Shown here: positions 8,853 through 17,051 of the stretch, one piece after another | How positions within the stretch are numbered: the stretch's first letter is position 1 | Layout of the letters: each line of letters opens with the position of its first letter | Origin: Candidatus Rokuibacteriota bacterium | GTDB taxonomy: Bacteria; Methylomirabilota; Methylomirabilia; Rokubacteriales; CSP1-6 | NCBI GenBank assembly: GCA_003221515.1 | Contig: QHSI01000107.1 | Span: forward strand, 1 to 61,161 | Direction of reading: 5' to 3' | DNA: 61,161 nucleotides | The notes under the pieces: generated by a model | Seen by the model: the letters and a program-made list of their open reading frames with translations, nothing else | Told to the model about the DNA's origin: nothing | The model's database searches: none | Program-made: the position numbers and the translations under genes

Positions 8853-10363
8853 CACGTCGCCCGCGGCGCTGGCGCCGACCCATGGAAGCGCCGCCACCAC
8901 GGCGTCAGCGCCGGGAGCACGAAAAAGAAGATCGCGACCGCCGTGATCGCGCCGGCGATCGGGCGCGTCACGAAGATCCCCGGCGTCCCCTGGGACATGA
9001 TCAAGCTCTGACGGAGCGCGTTTTCCGCGAGGTCGCCGAGCACGAGCGCCAGCACCAGCGGGGCGAGCGGATAGTCGAGCTTCTTGAACGCGTAGCCGAC
9101 GACGCCGAAGATCAGCATGTACCAGATGTCGATCATACTGCTGTGCACCGCGTAGGAGCCGACCGCGCAGACGACCACGATCACTGGCGTGAGGATCGCG
9201 AACGGGATCCGGAGGATCGCCGCGAAGAGCGGCACGAAGGCCAGGACCATCAGGACACCGATGAAGTTGCCGGTGTACATGCTGGCGATGAGTCCCCAGA
9301 CGAACTCGGGCTTCTCCTGGAACAGGAGGGGCCCGGGCTGCAGCCCCCAGATGATGAGACCGCCCAGCATCACCGCGGCCGTCGGCGATCCCGGGATCCC
9401 CAGCGTGATCATGGGCAGGATCGCCGCCACGCCGGCGGCGTGCGCCGCGGTCTCGGGCGCGACGACCCCTTCGAGCTCGCCCTTGCCGAAGCGCTCCGGA
9501 TGCTTCGAGAACCGCTTGGCGAACGCGTAGCTCATGAACGAGGCCGGCGTCGCCCCGCCCGGCTTGAAGCCCATCCAGAAGCCGATGAACGCCCCGCGCA
9601 CGAAGGTGCGCCGGTAGCGCGGGAGCACCTTCCAGGTATCGAGGACGACGCGCAGGTTCATCCCCGTCGGAATGCTGCGGAAGGAGAGCCCTTCTTCCAC
9701 CGACAGGAGGATCTCGCCGATTCCGAAGAGACCGATCACCGCGACGATGAAGTCGAAGCCCTTCATGAGGTCCAGGAAGCCGAACGTCATCCGGAGCTGA
9801 CCGGTCACGACGTCGAGCCCCACGGCGGCCAGGATGAAGCCGAGCAGGATCGCGACCAGCGACTTGACCGGGTTGCCGCCCCCGAGCCCCACGAAGCTCG
9901 AGAACGTCAGGAGCTGGATCGCGAAGAACTCGGGCGGCCCGAACTTCAGCGCGACCTCCGCCAGCAGGGGCGCGAAGAACGTGATGAGGACGATCGAGAA
10001 CAGCGCGCCGACGAACGACGAGGTGAAGGCGGCCGTGAGCGCCTGGCCGCCCTGTCCCTGTCGGGCCAGCGGGTACCCGTCGAAGGTCGTCGCGACCGAC
10101 CACGGCTCGCCCGGGATGTTGAAGAGCACCGACGTGATGGCGCCGCCGAAGAGCGCCCCCCAATAGAGCGACGTCAACAAGATGATCGCCGAGGTCGGGG
10201 GCATCGTGAACGTGAGCGGCAGGAGGATCGCGACGCCGTTGGCGCCGCCGAGCCCGGGCAGCACGCCGATGACGGTTCCCAGCGTGATGCCGACGACGGC
10301 GATGAACAGGTTGTAGGGCGTGATCGCGACGTGGAACCCGAGGAGGAGGTTCTCGATGCCCAC
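8852..10363 (-). CDS. tctA: Tripartite tricarboxylate transporter, large membrane subunit
   Basis: The main permease subunit of a TTT secondary carrier, powered by an ion gradient and fed by TctC. It is about 503 aa with roughly 11-12 membrane segments and the family signature early on (GTVIGVLPGLGGANGVAILLPL region, about residues 27-49), plus a second Gly/Pro-rich repeat (GIPGSPTAAVMLGGL). The start is uncertain: GTG at 10363 gives GIENLLLGFHVAITPYN, the usual family beginning; an in-frame TTG at 10369 overlaps the tctB stop. No strong ribosome site is seen, consistent with coupling to tctB. The substrate is unknown. Confidence 0.93.
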   Translation of the reverse strand: MGIENLLLGFHVAITPYNLFIAVVGITLGTVIGVLPGLGGANGVAILLPLTFTMPPTSAIILLTSLYWGALFGGAITSVLFNIPGEPWSVATTFDGYPLARQGQGGQALTAAFTSSFVGALFSIVLITFFAPLLAEVALKFGPPEFFAIQLLTFSSFVGLGGGNPVKSLVAILLGFILAAVGLDVVTGQLRMTFGFLDLMKGFDFIVAVIGLFGIGEILLSVEEGLSFRSIPTGMNLRVVLDTWKVLPRYRRTFVRGAFIGFWMGFKPGGATPASFMSYAFAKRFSKHPERFGKGELEGVVAPETAAHAAGVAAILPMITLGIPGSPTAAVMLGGLIIWGLQPGPLLFQEKPEFVWGLIASMYTGNFIGVLMVLAFVPLFAAILRIPFAILTPVIVVVCAVGSYAVHSSMIDIWYMLIFGVVGYAFKKLDYPLAPLVLALVLGDLAENALRQSLIMSQGTPGIFVTRPIAGAITAVAIFFFVLPALTPWWRRFHGSAPAPRAT

Positions 10364-10365
10364 CG

Positions 10366-10827
10366 TCAATGGCCCAGCCAGGCTTCGAGCGGGCCCTTGG
10401 GCATCGGGACCAGGAACCATTTCTCGAAGACCAGGAACGTGACCAGGGGGAACAGGACGGCGACGGCGAGCACGGTGAGCCACGCGTGGCGCCCGATCCA
10501 TCGCATGTAGAAGCCCGTATAGAGCGCGGCGGAGACGTAGAGCCCGAGCCAGTGGATCAGCGCGACGAACGCGACCGCAGGCGCCAGCACCTTCAGCACG
10601 GGGCCGAGCTGCTGCCGCGTCACGAAGGGCGTTCCGTCGGCGCGCCGCGCCGCCTGGAAGAAGATCGTCACGCAGGCGGCGATCAGAAGCGCGCCGAGCC
10701 AGAACGGGAGGAATCCGCTCTGGGGCCCGTCGGTCCCCCACCCGGTGCCGAGCCGAACCGCGTCGAAGACGACGAGCCCACCCAGGAGGGCCAGGAACGA
10801 CGCGGTGACGAGGTCGGCGAGGCGCAT
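10366..10827 (-). CDS. tctB: Tripartite tricarboxylate transporter, small membrane subunit
   Basis: 153 aa with four hydrophobic segments (about residues 8-28, 42-62, 80-110 and 118-140), the layout of TctB. It helps TctA in the membrane. It lies between tctC (15 bases upstream) and tctA (adjacent or overlapping). C-terminus is PKGPLEAWLGH; the PxGPLEAWLG ending is common in TctB proteins and supports the call. Sequence conservation in this family is otherwise low. Confidence 0.88.
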   Translation of the reverse strand: MRLADLVTASFLALLGGLVVFDAVRLGTGWGTDGPQSGFLPFWLGALLIAACVTIFFQAARRADGTPFVTRQQLGPVLKVLAPAVAFVALIHWLGLYVSAALYTGFYMRWIGRHAWLTVLAVAVLFPLVTFLVFEKWFLVPMPKGPLEAWLGH

Positions 10828-10841
10828 GCGTGCGAGGCCGC

Positions 10842-11834
10842 TTACTTCTTCAGCAGCCCTCCCTTGCCCATGAGCTCCTTGTGGAGCCGCTCGTTCTCCT
10901 CGACCCACGTCACGTACTCGGCGCCGGCGGCGAAGGCCGGCCTCAGCGCGCCCTCCTCCATGTATTTCTTCCACTCCGGCGTCTCGGTGACCTTCTTCAG
11001 GAACGCCACATACCAGTCCACCGCGTCCTTGGGCATGTTCGGCGCCCCGAAGATGCCGCGCAGCATCAGGTAGCTCACGTCGGCGCCGAGCGCTTCCTTG
11101 ATCGTGGGGATGTTCTTCCACTCGCCGACGGTGAGCCGCGCGGTGTCGAACACCGCGAGCGGGCGCACCCGCCCGGCCCTCCAGTGGCTCGCGCACTCGG
11201 CCGGGTTGTTCACGGTCGAGTCCACGTGCTTGCCGACCAGGTTGACGCACACCTCGCCGCCCCCCTTGAAGGGCACGTAGGTGAACTTGACGCCCGCGAG
11301 AGCCTGCTCGAGCTGGATCGTGAGGATCTGGTCTTCCTGCGCCGAGCCGGTGCCCCCCATCAGACACTGGCCCCCCTGGCGCTCCTTGCACTGCTTGTCC
11401 TTGACGGCGGCGAGGTATTCCTTGGCGGTCTTGTATGGCGAGTCCGCGTTCACCCACAGAACGAACTCATCGAGGGCCATGCGGGCCAGCGGCGTGTAGT
11501 CGCGCCAGTTGAACGGGAGGTTGTTGTGCAGCGGCGTCGTGAAGAGATTCGAGAGCGTGATGATGATGGTGTGGGCGTCGCCCTTCTTGTTCTTGACGTC
11601 GAGGAATCCCTCGGCGCCCGCGGCGCCGGACTTGTTGACGACGATGAGCGGACGGGGCGTGAGCTTGTGCTTGTCGGCGAGACCGGCGATCAGCCGCGCC
11701 ATCTGATCGGCGCCGCCGCCGGTTCCAGCCGGCACCACGAACTCGATCGGCTTGGCCGGCTCCCACGCGATCGAGGAGTCGGGGACGATGACCAGCGAGG
11801 CGAGGACGGACAGGAGGACGCTGCTGAGCTTCAT
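10842..11834 (-). CDS. tctC: Tripartite tricarboxylate transporter substrate-binding protein
   Basis: Periplasmic receptor of the TTT system, 330 aa. A signal peptide covers about residues 1-23 (MKLSSVLLSVLASLVIVPDS, then A/W). The mature part starts WEPAKPIEFVVPAGTGGGADQMAR, the typical TctC/Bug beginning, and continues through NLPFNWRDYTPLARM and the C-terminal TPEWKKYME region. An internal pair of cysteines (KQCKERQGGQC) is unusual for the family. GGAG lies 6 bases before the ATG. Clustering with an oxalate-oxidoreductase-like enzyme suggests a small 2-oxo or dicarboxylic acid ligand (inference). Confidence 0.94.
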   Translation of the reverse strand: MKLSSVLLSVLASLVIVPDSSIAWEPAKPIEFVVPAGTGGGADQMARLIAGLADKHKLTPRPLIVVNKSGAAGAEGFLDVKNKKGDAHTIIITLSNLFTTPLHNNLPFNWRDYTPLARMALDEFVLWVNADSPYKTAKEYLAAVKDKQCKERQGGQCLMGGTGSAQEDQILTIQLEQALAGVKFTYVPFKGGGEVCVNLVGKHVDSTVNNPAECASHWRAGRVRPLAVFDTARLTVGEWKNIPTIKEALGADVSYLMLRGIFGAPNMPKDAVDWYVAFLKKVTETPEWKKYMEEGALRPAFAAGAEYVTWVEENERLHKELMGKGGLLKK

Positions 11835-11849
11835 CGTTCGCTCCTTTAC

Positions 11850-11866
11850 CCGAGGCCAGGCCTCGG
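11850..11866. promoter_or_regulatory. 17-bp perfect palindrome upstream of tctC
   Basis: CCGAGGCC-A-GGCCTCGG: two 8-base arms about one central base, 16-32 bases before the tctC ATG and overlapping the place where a promoter or leader would lie. It has the size of a dimeric repressor operator. It does not match the TGGT-N3-ACCA type seen at 15530. Confidence 0.4.
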
Positions 11867-11888
11867 TGCACGTTCGTCAGATGCGAAA

Positions 11889-11917
11889 GGCCGGGCCCCG
11901 TTTCCGGGAGCCCGGCC
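11889..11917 (-). terminator. Hairpin after the oxidoreductase beta gene
   Basis: Arms GGCCGGGC (11889-11896) and GCCCGGCC (11910-11917), extendable by C:G pairs toward the loop, followed on the minus strand by TTTCGC. It is GC-rich with a short U run, so termination may be partial, letting some transcription continue into tctCBA. Confidence 0.55.
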
Positions 11918-11965
11918 CAGCGTACGACGGCGCGACGGCGAGCGTCCTTGACGAGCTCCGCGCCC

Positions 11966-12997
11966 TTACTTTGGCGCGAGCGCCGCTTTGGTGGCGTCGA
12001 GCCGCCGGAACGGCACCACCGCCGGAATCTCCCACTTCTCCCACATCTCGTCGACCTTGGCCTGGAAGTACTCGAGGTCCTCCTCGAGGAAGTGGGCGAA
12101 CCGCCCCTGCTTCAGGAGGTACTCGCGCACCGGCTTGCGGGCGCGCCCCTCGACGATCGCCTTGGTCTTGCCGTAGTACTTCACCTGCCCGTCTTCGACC
12201 TCGTAGAGCGGGAAGATGCCGGTCTCGATCGCCAACTCGCCCAGCTCGTGCGACAGCATCGGGTCGTAGTCCCAACCCTTCGGGCACGGGTCGAGCGAAT
12301 GGATGAACGTCGGGCCGCCGATCGTCAGCGCGCGGCGCACCTTGTTCATCATCTCCACCGCGTACGAGGCGCAGACGGTCGCCACGTAGCGGCACTCCGG
12401 ATGCCCCGCCGCCATCAAGCCGGCCATGTTCTTCTTCCAGCGCGTGTGGATGAGACGCTTCACCTTGCCCGGAGGGCTGAACGTGGTGTTGGCGCCGTAC
12501 GGCGTCATCCCGGAGAGCTGGATATCGGTGTTGGCGTACGACTCGTTGTCGTAGAGGAGAATCAGCGAGTTGTACTCCTTGTGCGTCAGCGTGGCCGAGA
12601 TCGCTCCGAGCCCCATGTCGGCCCCGCCGCCGTCGCCGCAGAAGGCGATGACGTTGATGGGCTCGGATTTCATCTTGCCCTTACGCATGAGAGCCTTCAG
12701 TCCAGCCGCGGTCCCGAGCGCCGCCGACCCCGAGGATCCCAGCTGCGTGTGCATCCACGGCACCACCCAGGGCGTCGTGTAATACGTCGTGTTCGCGACG
12801 TACATACATCCGGTCGAGCCGAGCACGATCGTGCGCGGCCCGGACGCCTTCACCATGAGCTTCATGACCAACGCGGACTCGCACCCCTGACACGTCCGAT
12901 GCCCGGACGTGAAGTACTCCTCGATCGTGACCCGCTTGACGCCGCGGAAGGGCTCGAGGATCTGCGTGGCGTTGCTGAACGTCGTCGTCTCGGCCAT
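11966..12997 (-). CDS. 2-oxoacid:ferredoxin oxidoreductase beta subunit (oxalate oxidoreductase-like)
   Basis: TPP-binding subunit of an enzyme that oxidises a 2-oxoacid and reduces ferredoxin. It is 343 aa. Cysteines for a [4Fe-4S] cluster are visible in RTCQGCES (near residues 34-41), STGCMYV and SLDPCPKGW. The TPP/Mg motif is GDGGGADMGLGAISATLTHKEYN followed by YDNESY, matching the GDG...N pattern. The CPGC of most pyruvate or ketoglutarate enzymes is CQGC here. Gene order is gamma-delta, alpha, beta with 11 bases between alpha and beta. Substrate assignment rests on the alpha subunit. Confidence 0.9.
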   Translation of the reverse strand: MAETTTFSNATQILEPFRGVKRVTIEEYFTSGHRTCQGCESALVMKLMVKASGPRTIVLGSTGCMYVANTTYYTTPWVVPWMHTQLGSSGSAALGTAAGLKALMRKGKMKSEPINVIAFCGDGGGADMGLGAISATLTHKEYNSLILLYDNESYANTDIQLSGMTPYGANTTFSPPGKVKRLIHTRWKKNMAGLMAAGHPECRYVATVCASYAVEMMNKVRRALTIGGPTFIHSLDPCPKGWDYDPMLSHELGELAIETGIFPLYEVEDGQVKYYGKTKAIVEGRARKPVREYLLKQGRFAHFLEEDLEYFQAKVDEMWEKWEIPAVVPFRRLDATKAALAPK

Positions 12998-13008
12998 CGT
13001 GGCTTCTC

Positions 13009-14241
13009 CTATTCCCGCACGCCCAGCCAGTGGGTCTTTGGGTCGGATTTCCCGGCCTTGGCGGCCGCGTAGCAAAGGTCGGTCGCCTTGTAGACGTCTT
13101 CGAGCGTCACCTCGCGGCCGCCCAAACCGCAAATGAAGGAGAGGAGCGGTGGCCGCCGGTCGGCATTGTACAGGGCGGCGCGGATCTCGTTGGCGACCAC
13201 GCCCGAGCCGAACGGCGAGCCGAAGGAATAATCGCGGTCGATGATCCCCAGCGCCGACGCCTTCGAGAGCGCCGCCACGAGCTTCTCGGTCGGGAACGGC
13301 CGGAACCAGCGCAGCCGCACCAGGCCGACCTTCCGGCCTTTGGCGCGCATCTCGCGGATGGCGACCTTGATCGGCAGCGAGATGGTGCCCATCCCGACCA
13401 GGATCACCTCGGCGTCGTCCGTCATGTACTCCTCGAACCAGGGGTTCTCCGGTCCGCGTCCGAAGACGCGGCGGAAGTCGGCGTACGCCTCCTCGATGAC
13501 GCCGACGGCGCGGGCCATCGCTTCGTTGTTCTGCCGGCGAATCTCGATGACCCAGTCCTCGTTCGCCTGAGGCGCGACGGTGATCGGGTTGTCGGGATGC
13601 AGCAGGAGGTCCCCGCGGTTGTAGCGCGGCAAGAACTGATCCACCTTCGACTTGGGCGGCACCATCGTGAGCGCCTGCGAGTGGGTGAGGAACGCCCCGT
13701 CCGCGGAGATCGCGAGCGGCAGGAAGACGCGCCGGTCCTCGGCGACCCGATAGGCGATCAGCGTGGTGTCGAGCGCTTCCTGCGACGTGTCGATCCAGCA
13801 GAGGAGCCAACCGACGTCCCGGACGACGAGCGCGTCGTTGTGCTCGACGCCGAAGGCGCCCGGATCGTCGAGCGCGCGGTTGCCGACGAGGGCGACCATG
13901 GGCACGCGCAACGGCGGCGTGACGACCAGGCACTCCATCGCGTACATCCAGCCGACTCCGGACGAGCCGCAGAAGACCCGCGCGCCCACGGTCGACGCGT
14001 GCTTGACGATCTCGAACTGGCTGTGCTCGCCCTCGGCGACGATGTACTCGGCCACGAGCTGGCCGCCCGAGATCTTCTTGGCGATCGCCTGCATGACCGT
14101 GTCGTACGGGCGGATCGGATACGCCGTCACGACGTCCAGGTCGGCGAGCGTCAGCGCTTCGGCGACGGCCTCGCTGCCGGAGATCAGGAGTTCCTTGTCT
14201 TCTTCGTGGCCGGCCGGAGCCGCCTGGGTCACAACGGCCAT
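13009..14241 (-). CDS. 2-oxoacid:ferredoxin oxidoreductase alpha subunit (oxalate oxidoreductase-like)
   Basis: 410 aa, covering the pyrimidine-binding domain and the domain II transketolase-C-like region. The substrate-site motif is YPIRP (residues 41-45) instead of the YPITP of pyruvate and ketoglutarate enzymes. As I recall from the Moorella oxalate oxidoreductase structure, that Thr-to-Arg change marks the oxalate enzyme, which uses a second Arg and an acidic loop after it. Here Arg121 in GNRALDDPGAFG sits in the matching place, with Asp124/Asp125. EGEHSQ (70-74) and the C-terminal VGLVRLRWFRPFP are family features. Best call is oxalate or a closely related small 2-oxoacid; not proven. 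Confidence 0.88.
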   Translation of the reverse strand: MAVVTQAAPAGHEEDKELLISGSEAVAEALTLADLDVVTAYPIRPYDTVMQAIAKKISGGQLVAEYIVAEGEHSQFEIVKHASTVGARVFCGSSGVGWMYAMECLVVTPPLRVPMVALVGNRALDDPGAFGVEHNDALVVRDVGWLLCWIDTSQEALDTTLIAYRVAEDRRVFLPLAISADGAFLTHSQALTMVPPKSKVDQFLPRYNRGDLLLHPDNPITVAPQANEDWVIEIRRQNNEAMARAVGVIEEAYADFRRVFGRGPENPWFEEYMTDDAEVILVGMGTISLPIKVAIREMRAKGRKVGLVRLRWFRPFPTEKLVAALSKASALGIIDRDYSFGSPFGSGVVANEIRAALYNADRRPPLLSFICGLGGREVTLEDVYKATDLCYAAAKAGKSDPKTHWLGVRE

Positions 14242-14275
14242 TGCGCTGGTCCTCCCGTTTTACGTATCGCTGCGG

Positions 14276-15484
14276 CTAGACCGTTTTGTGCTGCGCGTTC
14301 TCGCCCGGAATGCCCGCGGTGATCTCGACGCCGCCGGCGTCGAGGTTCGTCTCGAGCTCCTTCTCGTACTGGCCGCGGAAGCGGAAGCCGTGCGAGCGTA
14401 CGGTGGCGTTCTTGTCGCCGATCTTCGACGTCATCCAGGTCTTGTAGCCGCCCTTGTCCTTGCGCCACATCTCCCACTGGCTCGCGTTGTCGTCGAACAC
14501 TGACTCGTTGACCATGGTGATGCAGTGCTCCACCGGACACACCGCCTCGCACACGCCGCAGCCGCAGCACGCCTCCATGTTGGCATCGTACGTCCCGTCG
14601 GGCATGACGTCGAAGCAGGAGTCGGGGCACTGGATCCAGCAGAGCGTGCACTTCACGCACGTGTCGAAGTCGATGACCGGGCGCATCGTGCGCGTCGTGA
14701 ACTTCTTGAAGTACGGATTGCGCTCGGGCACGTAGCCCTTGCCGGACTCCTTCGGCTTGCCCACCGGGATCGCCGGGATCGTCACGCCCTCCCGCATCTC
14801 CCACCACTTGGGCATCTCGAACGAGTACGGGATCTCGGCGTTGCCCTCGGTCATCGTGACCTCGCGGGTCTCGAGCCGCCCGTGGGCCTTCTTCGCCGAC
14901 TCGACCTTGAGGTCCGAGCCCCACTCCATCTCCCGGATGGCCTCGCCGACCCCGTCGAGCGTGAGGAAGGCCGGCGCGATCTTGGCGAGCGCCCCGAGGA
15001 TACGCACCTCGGTGTGGTCTTCGCGGTAGACCCAGAGGCCGGAGAACGACGCCTTGGCGCGGAGGAGCGCCAGCTTATACGGCGCGTCCTTCTTGTGGAT
15101 GTCCTTCAGCAGGCTGTCGAAGCTCTGGAGCGAGGTCATCAGCAGGGTGCCGTTGGGCACCGTGAGGCGGTTGATGGGCTGGAGCCCGTACCACGCCCAC
15201 GACTCGACGCCCTTGGACAGCGTGTCGTCCACGGCGATCGTGACGTCGACATGCTTGGGCTCGTAGCGTGCCATGTTCTGCTCGAGCTCTTCCTTGGTGT
15301 CGGCGACGATCGCGAAGTCCTTCGCGGGGATGCCGTTCCGCTGCGGGCTGTCCCCGTACCGCCCGAACGCGATCCCCCATCGCCCCGACTTGCGCGCCGA
15401 GAGCACGATCCCGCGGGTGATGCGCGCGGCGAGGTTTTTCTGGAAGATACCGCGGTAGACGACCTCACAGATCAGGGCTGCCAT
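14276..15484 (-). CDS. 2-oxoacid:ferredoxin oxidoreductase fused gamma-delta subunit
   Basis: 402 aa. The N-terminal gamma domain begins CEVVYRGIFQKNLAARITRG and contains NRLTVPNG. The C-terminal delta part is a two-cluster ferredoxin: CVKCTLCWIQCPDSC (about residues 277-291) and CCGCGVCEAVCP (about 307-318). Eight cysteines in two CxxCxxCxxxCP-type sets bind two [4Fe-4S] clusters carrying electrons to ferredoxin. A gamma-delta fusion is also the arrangement of oxalate oxidoreductase, supporting that assignment. A 60-residue tail after the clusters is extra. First gene of its operon, 46 bases downstream of the operator. Confidence 0.92.
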   Translation of the reverse strand: MAALICEVVYRGIFQKNLAARITRGIVLSARKSGRWGIAFGRYGDSPQRNGIPAKDFAIVADTKEELEQNMARYEPKHVDVTIAVDDTLSKGVESWAWYGLQPINRLTVPNGTLLMTSLQSFDSLLKDIHKKDAPYKLALLRAKASFSGLWVYREDHTEVRILGALAKIAPAFLTLDGVGEAIREMEWGSDLKVESAKKAHGRLETREVTMTEGNAEIPYSFEMPKWWEMREGVTIPAIPVGKPKESGKGYVPERNPYFKKFTTRTMRPVIDFDTCVKCTLCWIQCPDSCFDVMPDGTYDANMEACCGCGVCEAVCPVEHCITMVNESVFDDNASQWEMWRKDKGGYKTWMTSKIGDKNATVRSHGFRFRGQYEKELETNLDAGGVEITAGIPGENAQHKTV

Positions 15485-15529
15485 TCACGCCTCCTCTACC
15501 ACCTCGTGACCAGGGGGGCTCGTGGTCGG

Positions 15530-15542
15530 CTGGTCTGACCAG
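15530..15542. promoter_or_regulatory. FadR-type operator
   Basis: CTGGTC-T-GACCAG, a perfect palindrome containing TGGT-N3-ACCA, the site type bound by FadR/FCD-subfamily GntR regulators. It lies just downstream of the -10 box at 15545-15550 and covers the predicted transcription start, so a bound repressor would block initiation. The likely binder is the GntR protein at 7367-8146. Confidence 0.7.
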
Positions 15543-15544
15543 AC

Positions 15545-15573
15545 AGATTACTGGCAGGCCTCCAGCCTGTCAA
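15545..15573 (-). promoter_or_regulatory. Promoter of the oxidoreductase operon
   Basis: Minus strand: -35 TTGACA (15573-15568, perfect), 17-bp spacer, -10 TAATCT (15550-15545, partial match). The -35 falls in a 16-bp imperfect tandem repeat (15558-15573 and 15574-15589, two mismatches, core GCCTCC-GCCTGTC). Confidence 0.6.
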
Positions 15574-15602
15574 GCCTCCGGCCTGTCGAGGGCTCGTCTC
15601 GG

Positions 15603-16394
15603 TCAGCCGAGCTTGCTCAGGAAGCCGACGAGCGCCTGCGTGAACGCTTCCGGCTGCTCCATGTTCGAGAGGTGCGCCGCGGACTTCAAGATGGCGAGCT
15701 GGGAGCCCTTGATCTGCTCGTTCATGACCCGCGACGCGGCAACCGGCGTGCCCTGATCCTCCTCGCCCACGATGATCAGCGTGGGCAACTTGATCACGCC
15801 GATGCGGTCGGTCAGGTTGAGCGACGAGATCGCCTGGCAGCAGCCGATGTACCCGACGGGGTTCGTCGACCGGATCATCCCGCGAACACGCTCGACGACC
15901 TCCCCGCCCCGCTCCCTGAACGGCGTCGTGAGCCAGCGGGCCAGCGTGCCCTCCACGAGCGGCTCCATCCCCTTCGTCTCCGCGGTGTGGACACGCTCGT
16001 CCCACAGGGGCTTGGCCTCGGGCGGAATGCGGCTCGAGGTGTCGCACAGCACGAGGCTCGAGAAGAGCTCCGGGGCCTTGAGCGCGAGGGTCTGGCCGAT
16101 CATGCCGCCCATCGAGAGCCCGACCCAGTGGGTGCGCGCGATCCCGAGGGCGCGGAGCAGCGCCTGGGCGTCGTCGGCCAGCTGATCGAGGGTGTAGGCA
16201 CCCCGGGGGGCGTCGGTGCCGCCGTGCCCGCGCGTGTCGTAATTCAGCACCCGCCAGCGCGCGGTCAGCGCTTTGAGCTGTGGCTCCCACATCGCGAGCG
16301 TCGTCGCCAACGAATGGCTCAGCGTGACGACCGGCGCGCCGGTCGGACCGTCCAGCGTGTAGTTCATCGAGATCCCGTTGGCCGTGATCTTCAT
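15603..16394 (-). CDS. Alpha/beta-fold hydrolase (3-oxoadipate enol-lactonase-like)
   Basis: 263 aa, complete alpha/beta hydrolase. Oxyanion region LSHSLAT near residue 25, YDTRGHGGTDAP, nucleophile elbow GLSMGG (Ser about residue 93), acid in GEEDQGTP and catalytic His in SAAHLSNMEQPE. The overall pattern resembles PcaD enol-lactonases, but this group also holds esterases and is often over-annotated. It is the last gene of the pdx string, 36 bases after the split-barrel gene. No catechol or beta-ketoadipate genes are nearby, so its substrate is open. Confidence 0.85.
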   Translation of the reverse strand: MKITANGISMNYTLDGPTGAPVVTLSHSLATTLAMWEPQLKALTARWRVLNYDTRGHGGTDAPRGAYTLDQLADDAQALLRALGIARTHWVGLSMGGMIGQTLALKAPELFSSLVLCDTSSRIPPEAKPLWDERVHTAETKGMEPLVEGTLARWLTTPFRERGGEVVERVRGMIRSTNPVGYIGCCQAISSLNLTDRIGVIKLPTLIIVGEEDQGTPVAASRVMNEQIKGSQLAILKSAAHLSNMEQPEAFTQALVGFLSKLG

Positions 16395-16430
16395 CGCCCG
16401 TCCTCCCCTAGTCGCCGCGCACTGCGCAGC

Positions 16431-17051
16431 TCACCGTCCGGCGGAGTCGATCGTCCACTGCAGCGCATCGGCGGCGCGCCCGTCGGCCGGGCGGCCGCGC
16501 CTGCGGAGCTCGGCGATCACGCGCCGCCGCGCCTCCGCGGGACGATTTTGCCCCAACTTGAACTTCGCGCGCCAGTGGGTGATGTCGAGCCTCACCGCGG
16601 CCAGCTGGGCCATCGCGCCACGGTAGAGCGGATCGTTCGGGTCGAGCGTCCGGAACCCGCCCTCAGGCTGATAGCGCGCCAGGAGCTTCAGCTGCTGCGC
16701 CGCCACCGCGGCCGGGTCCTCCGCGACGTGGGCCGTGCACTCGAAGATCACGGTCTGGTGATAGGCGGTCGCCGATCCTCCGTACTCGGCGTGGACCCAG
16801 TAGGACGGGATCACCGCCAGGACCTCGTCGACCTCGACCACGCAACGCGGGCGCAGCTTCAAGTCGTGGATCTGCTCGTCAGCCCTCACCAGGTGGATCT
16901 CGAAGCTTTTCCCGTCGTAGACGAACGGGTATAACCCGACGTGGGGAAGCGCCTCGTCGCTCACGGTCAGGAGGCGAGCGAGCTCCTGCGTCTGCACGAA
17001 GCGGTCGACGTCGGGGCGCGGGATGTTCGAGTAGTAGTCGTGGAAGATCAC
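16431..17051 (-). CDS. FMN-binding split-barrel protein (PaiB / pyridoxamine-phosphate-oxidase-like)
   Basis: 206 aa. A beta-rich N-terminal domain of the pyridoxamine 5'-phosphate oxidase fold (FVQTQELARLLTVSDEALPHVGLYPFVYDG region) and a C-terminal KFKLGQNR motif like that of PaiB-type proteins. Starts with GTG overlapping the pdxT stop (GTGA), so it is coupled to PLP synthase. Family members bind FMN (known); a role in B6 salvage or in sensing is inference from context. The last 40 residues are Arg/Ala-rich and not conserved-looking. Confidence 0.7.
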   Translation of the reverse strand: MIFHDYYSNIPRPDVDRFVQTQELARLLTVSDEALPHVGLYPFVYDGKSFEIHLVRADEQIHDLKLRPRCVVEVDEVLAVIPSYWVHAEYGGSATAYHQTVIFECTAHVAEDPAAVAAQQLKLLARYQPEGGFRTLDPNDPLYRGAMAQLAAVRLDITHWRAKFKLGQNRPAEARRRVIAELRRRGRPADGRAADALQWTIDSAGR

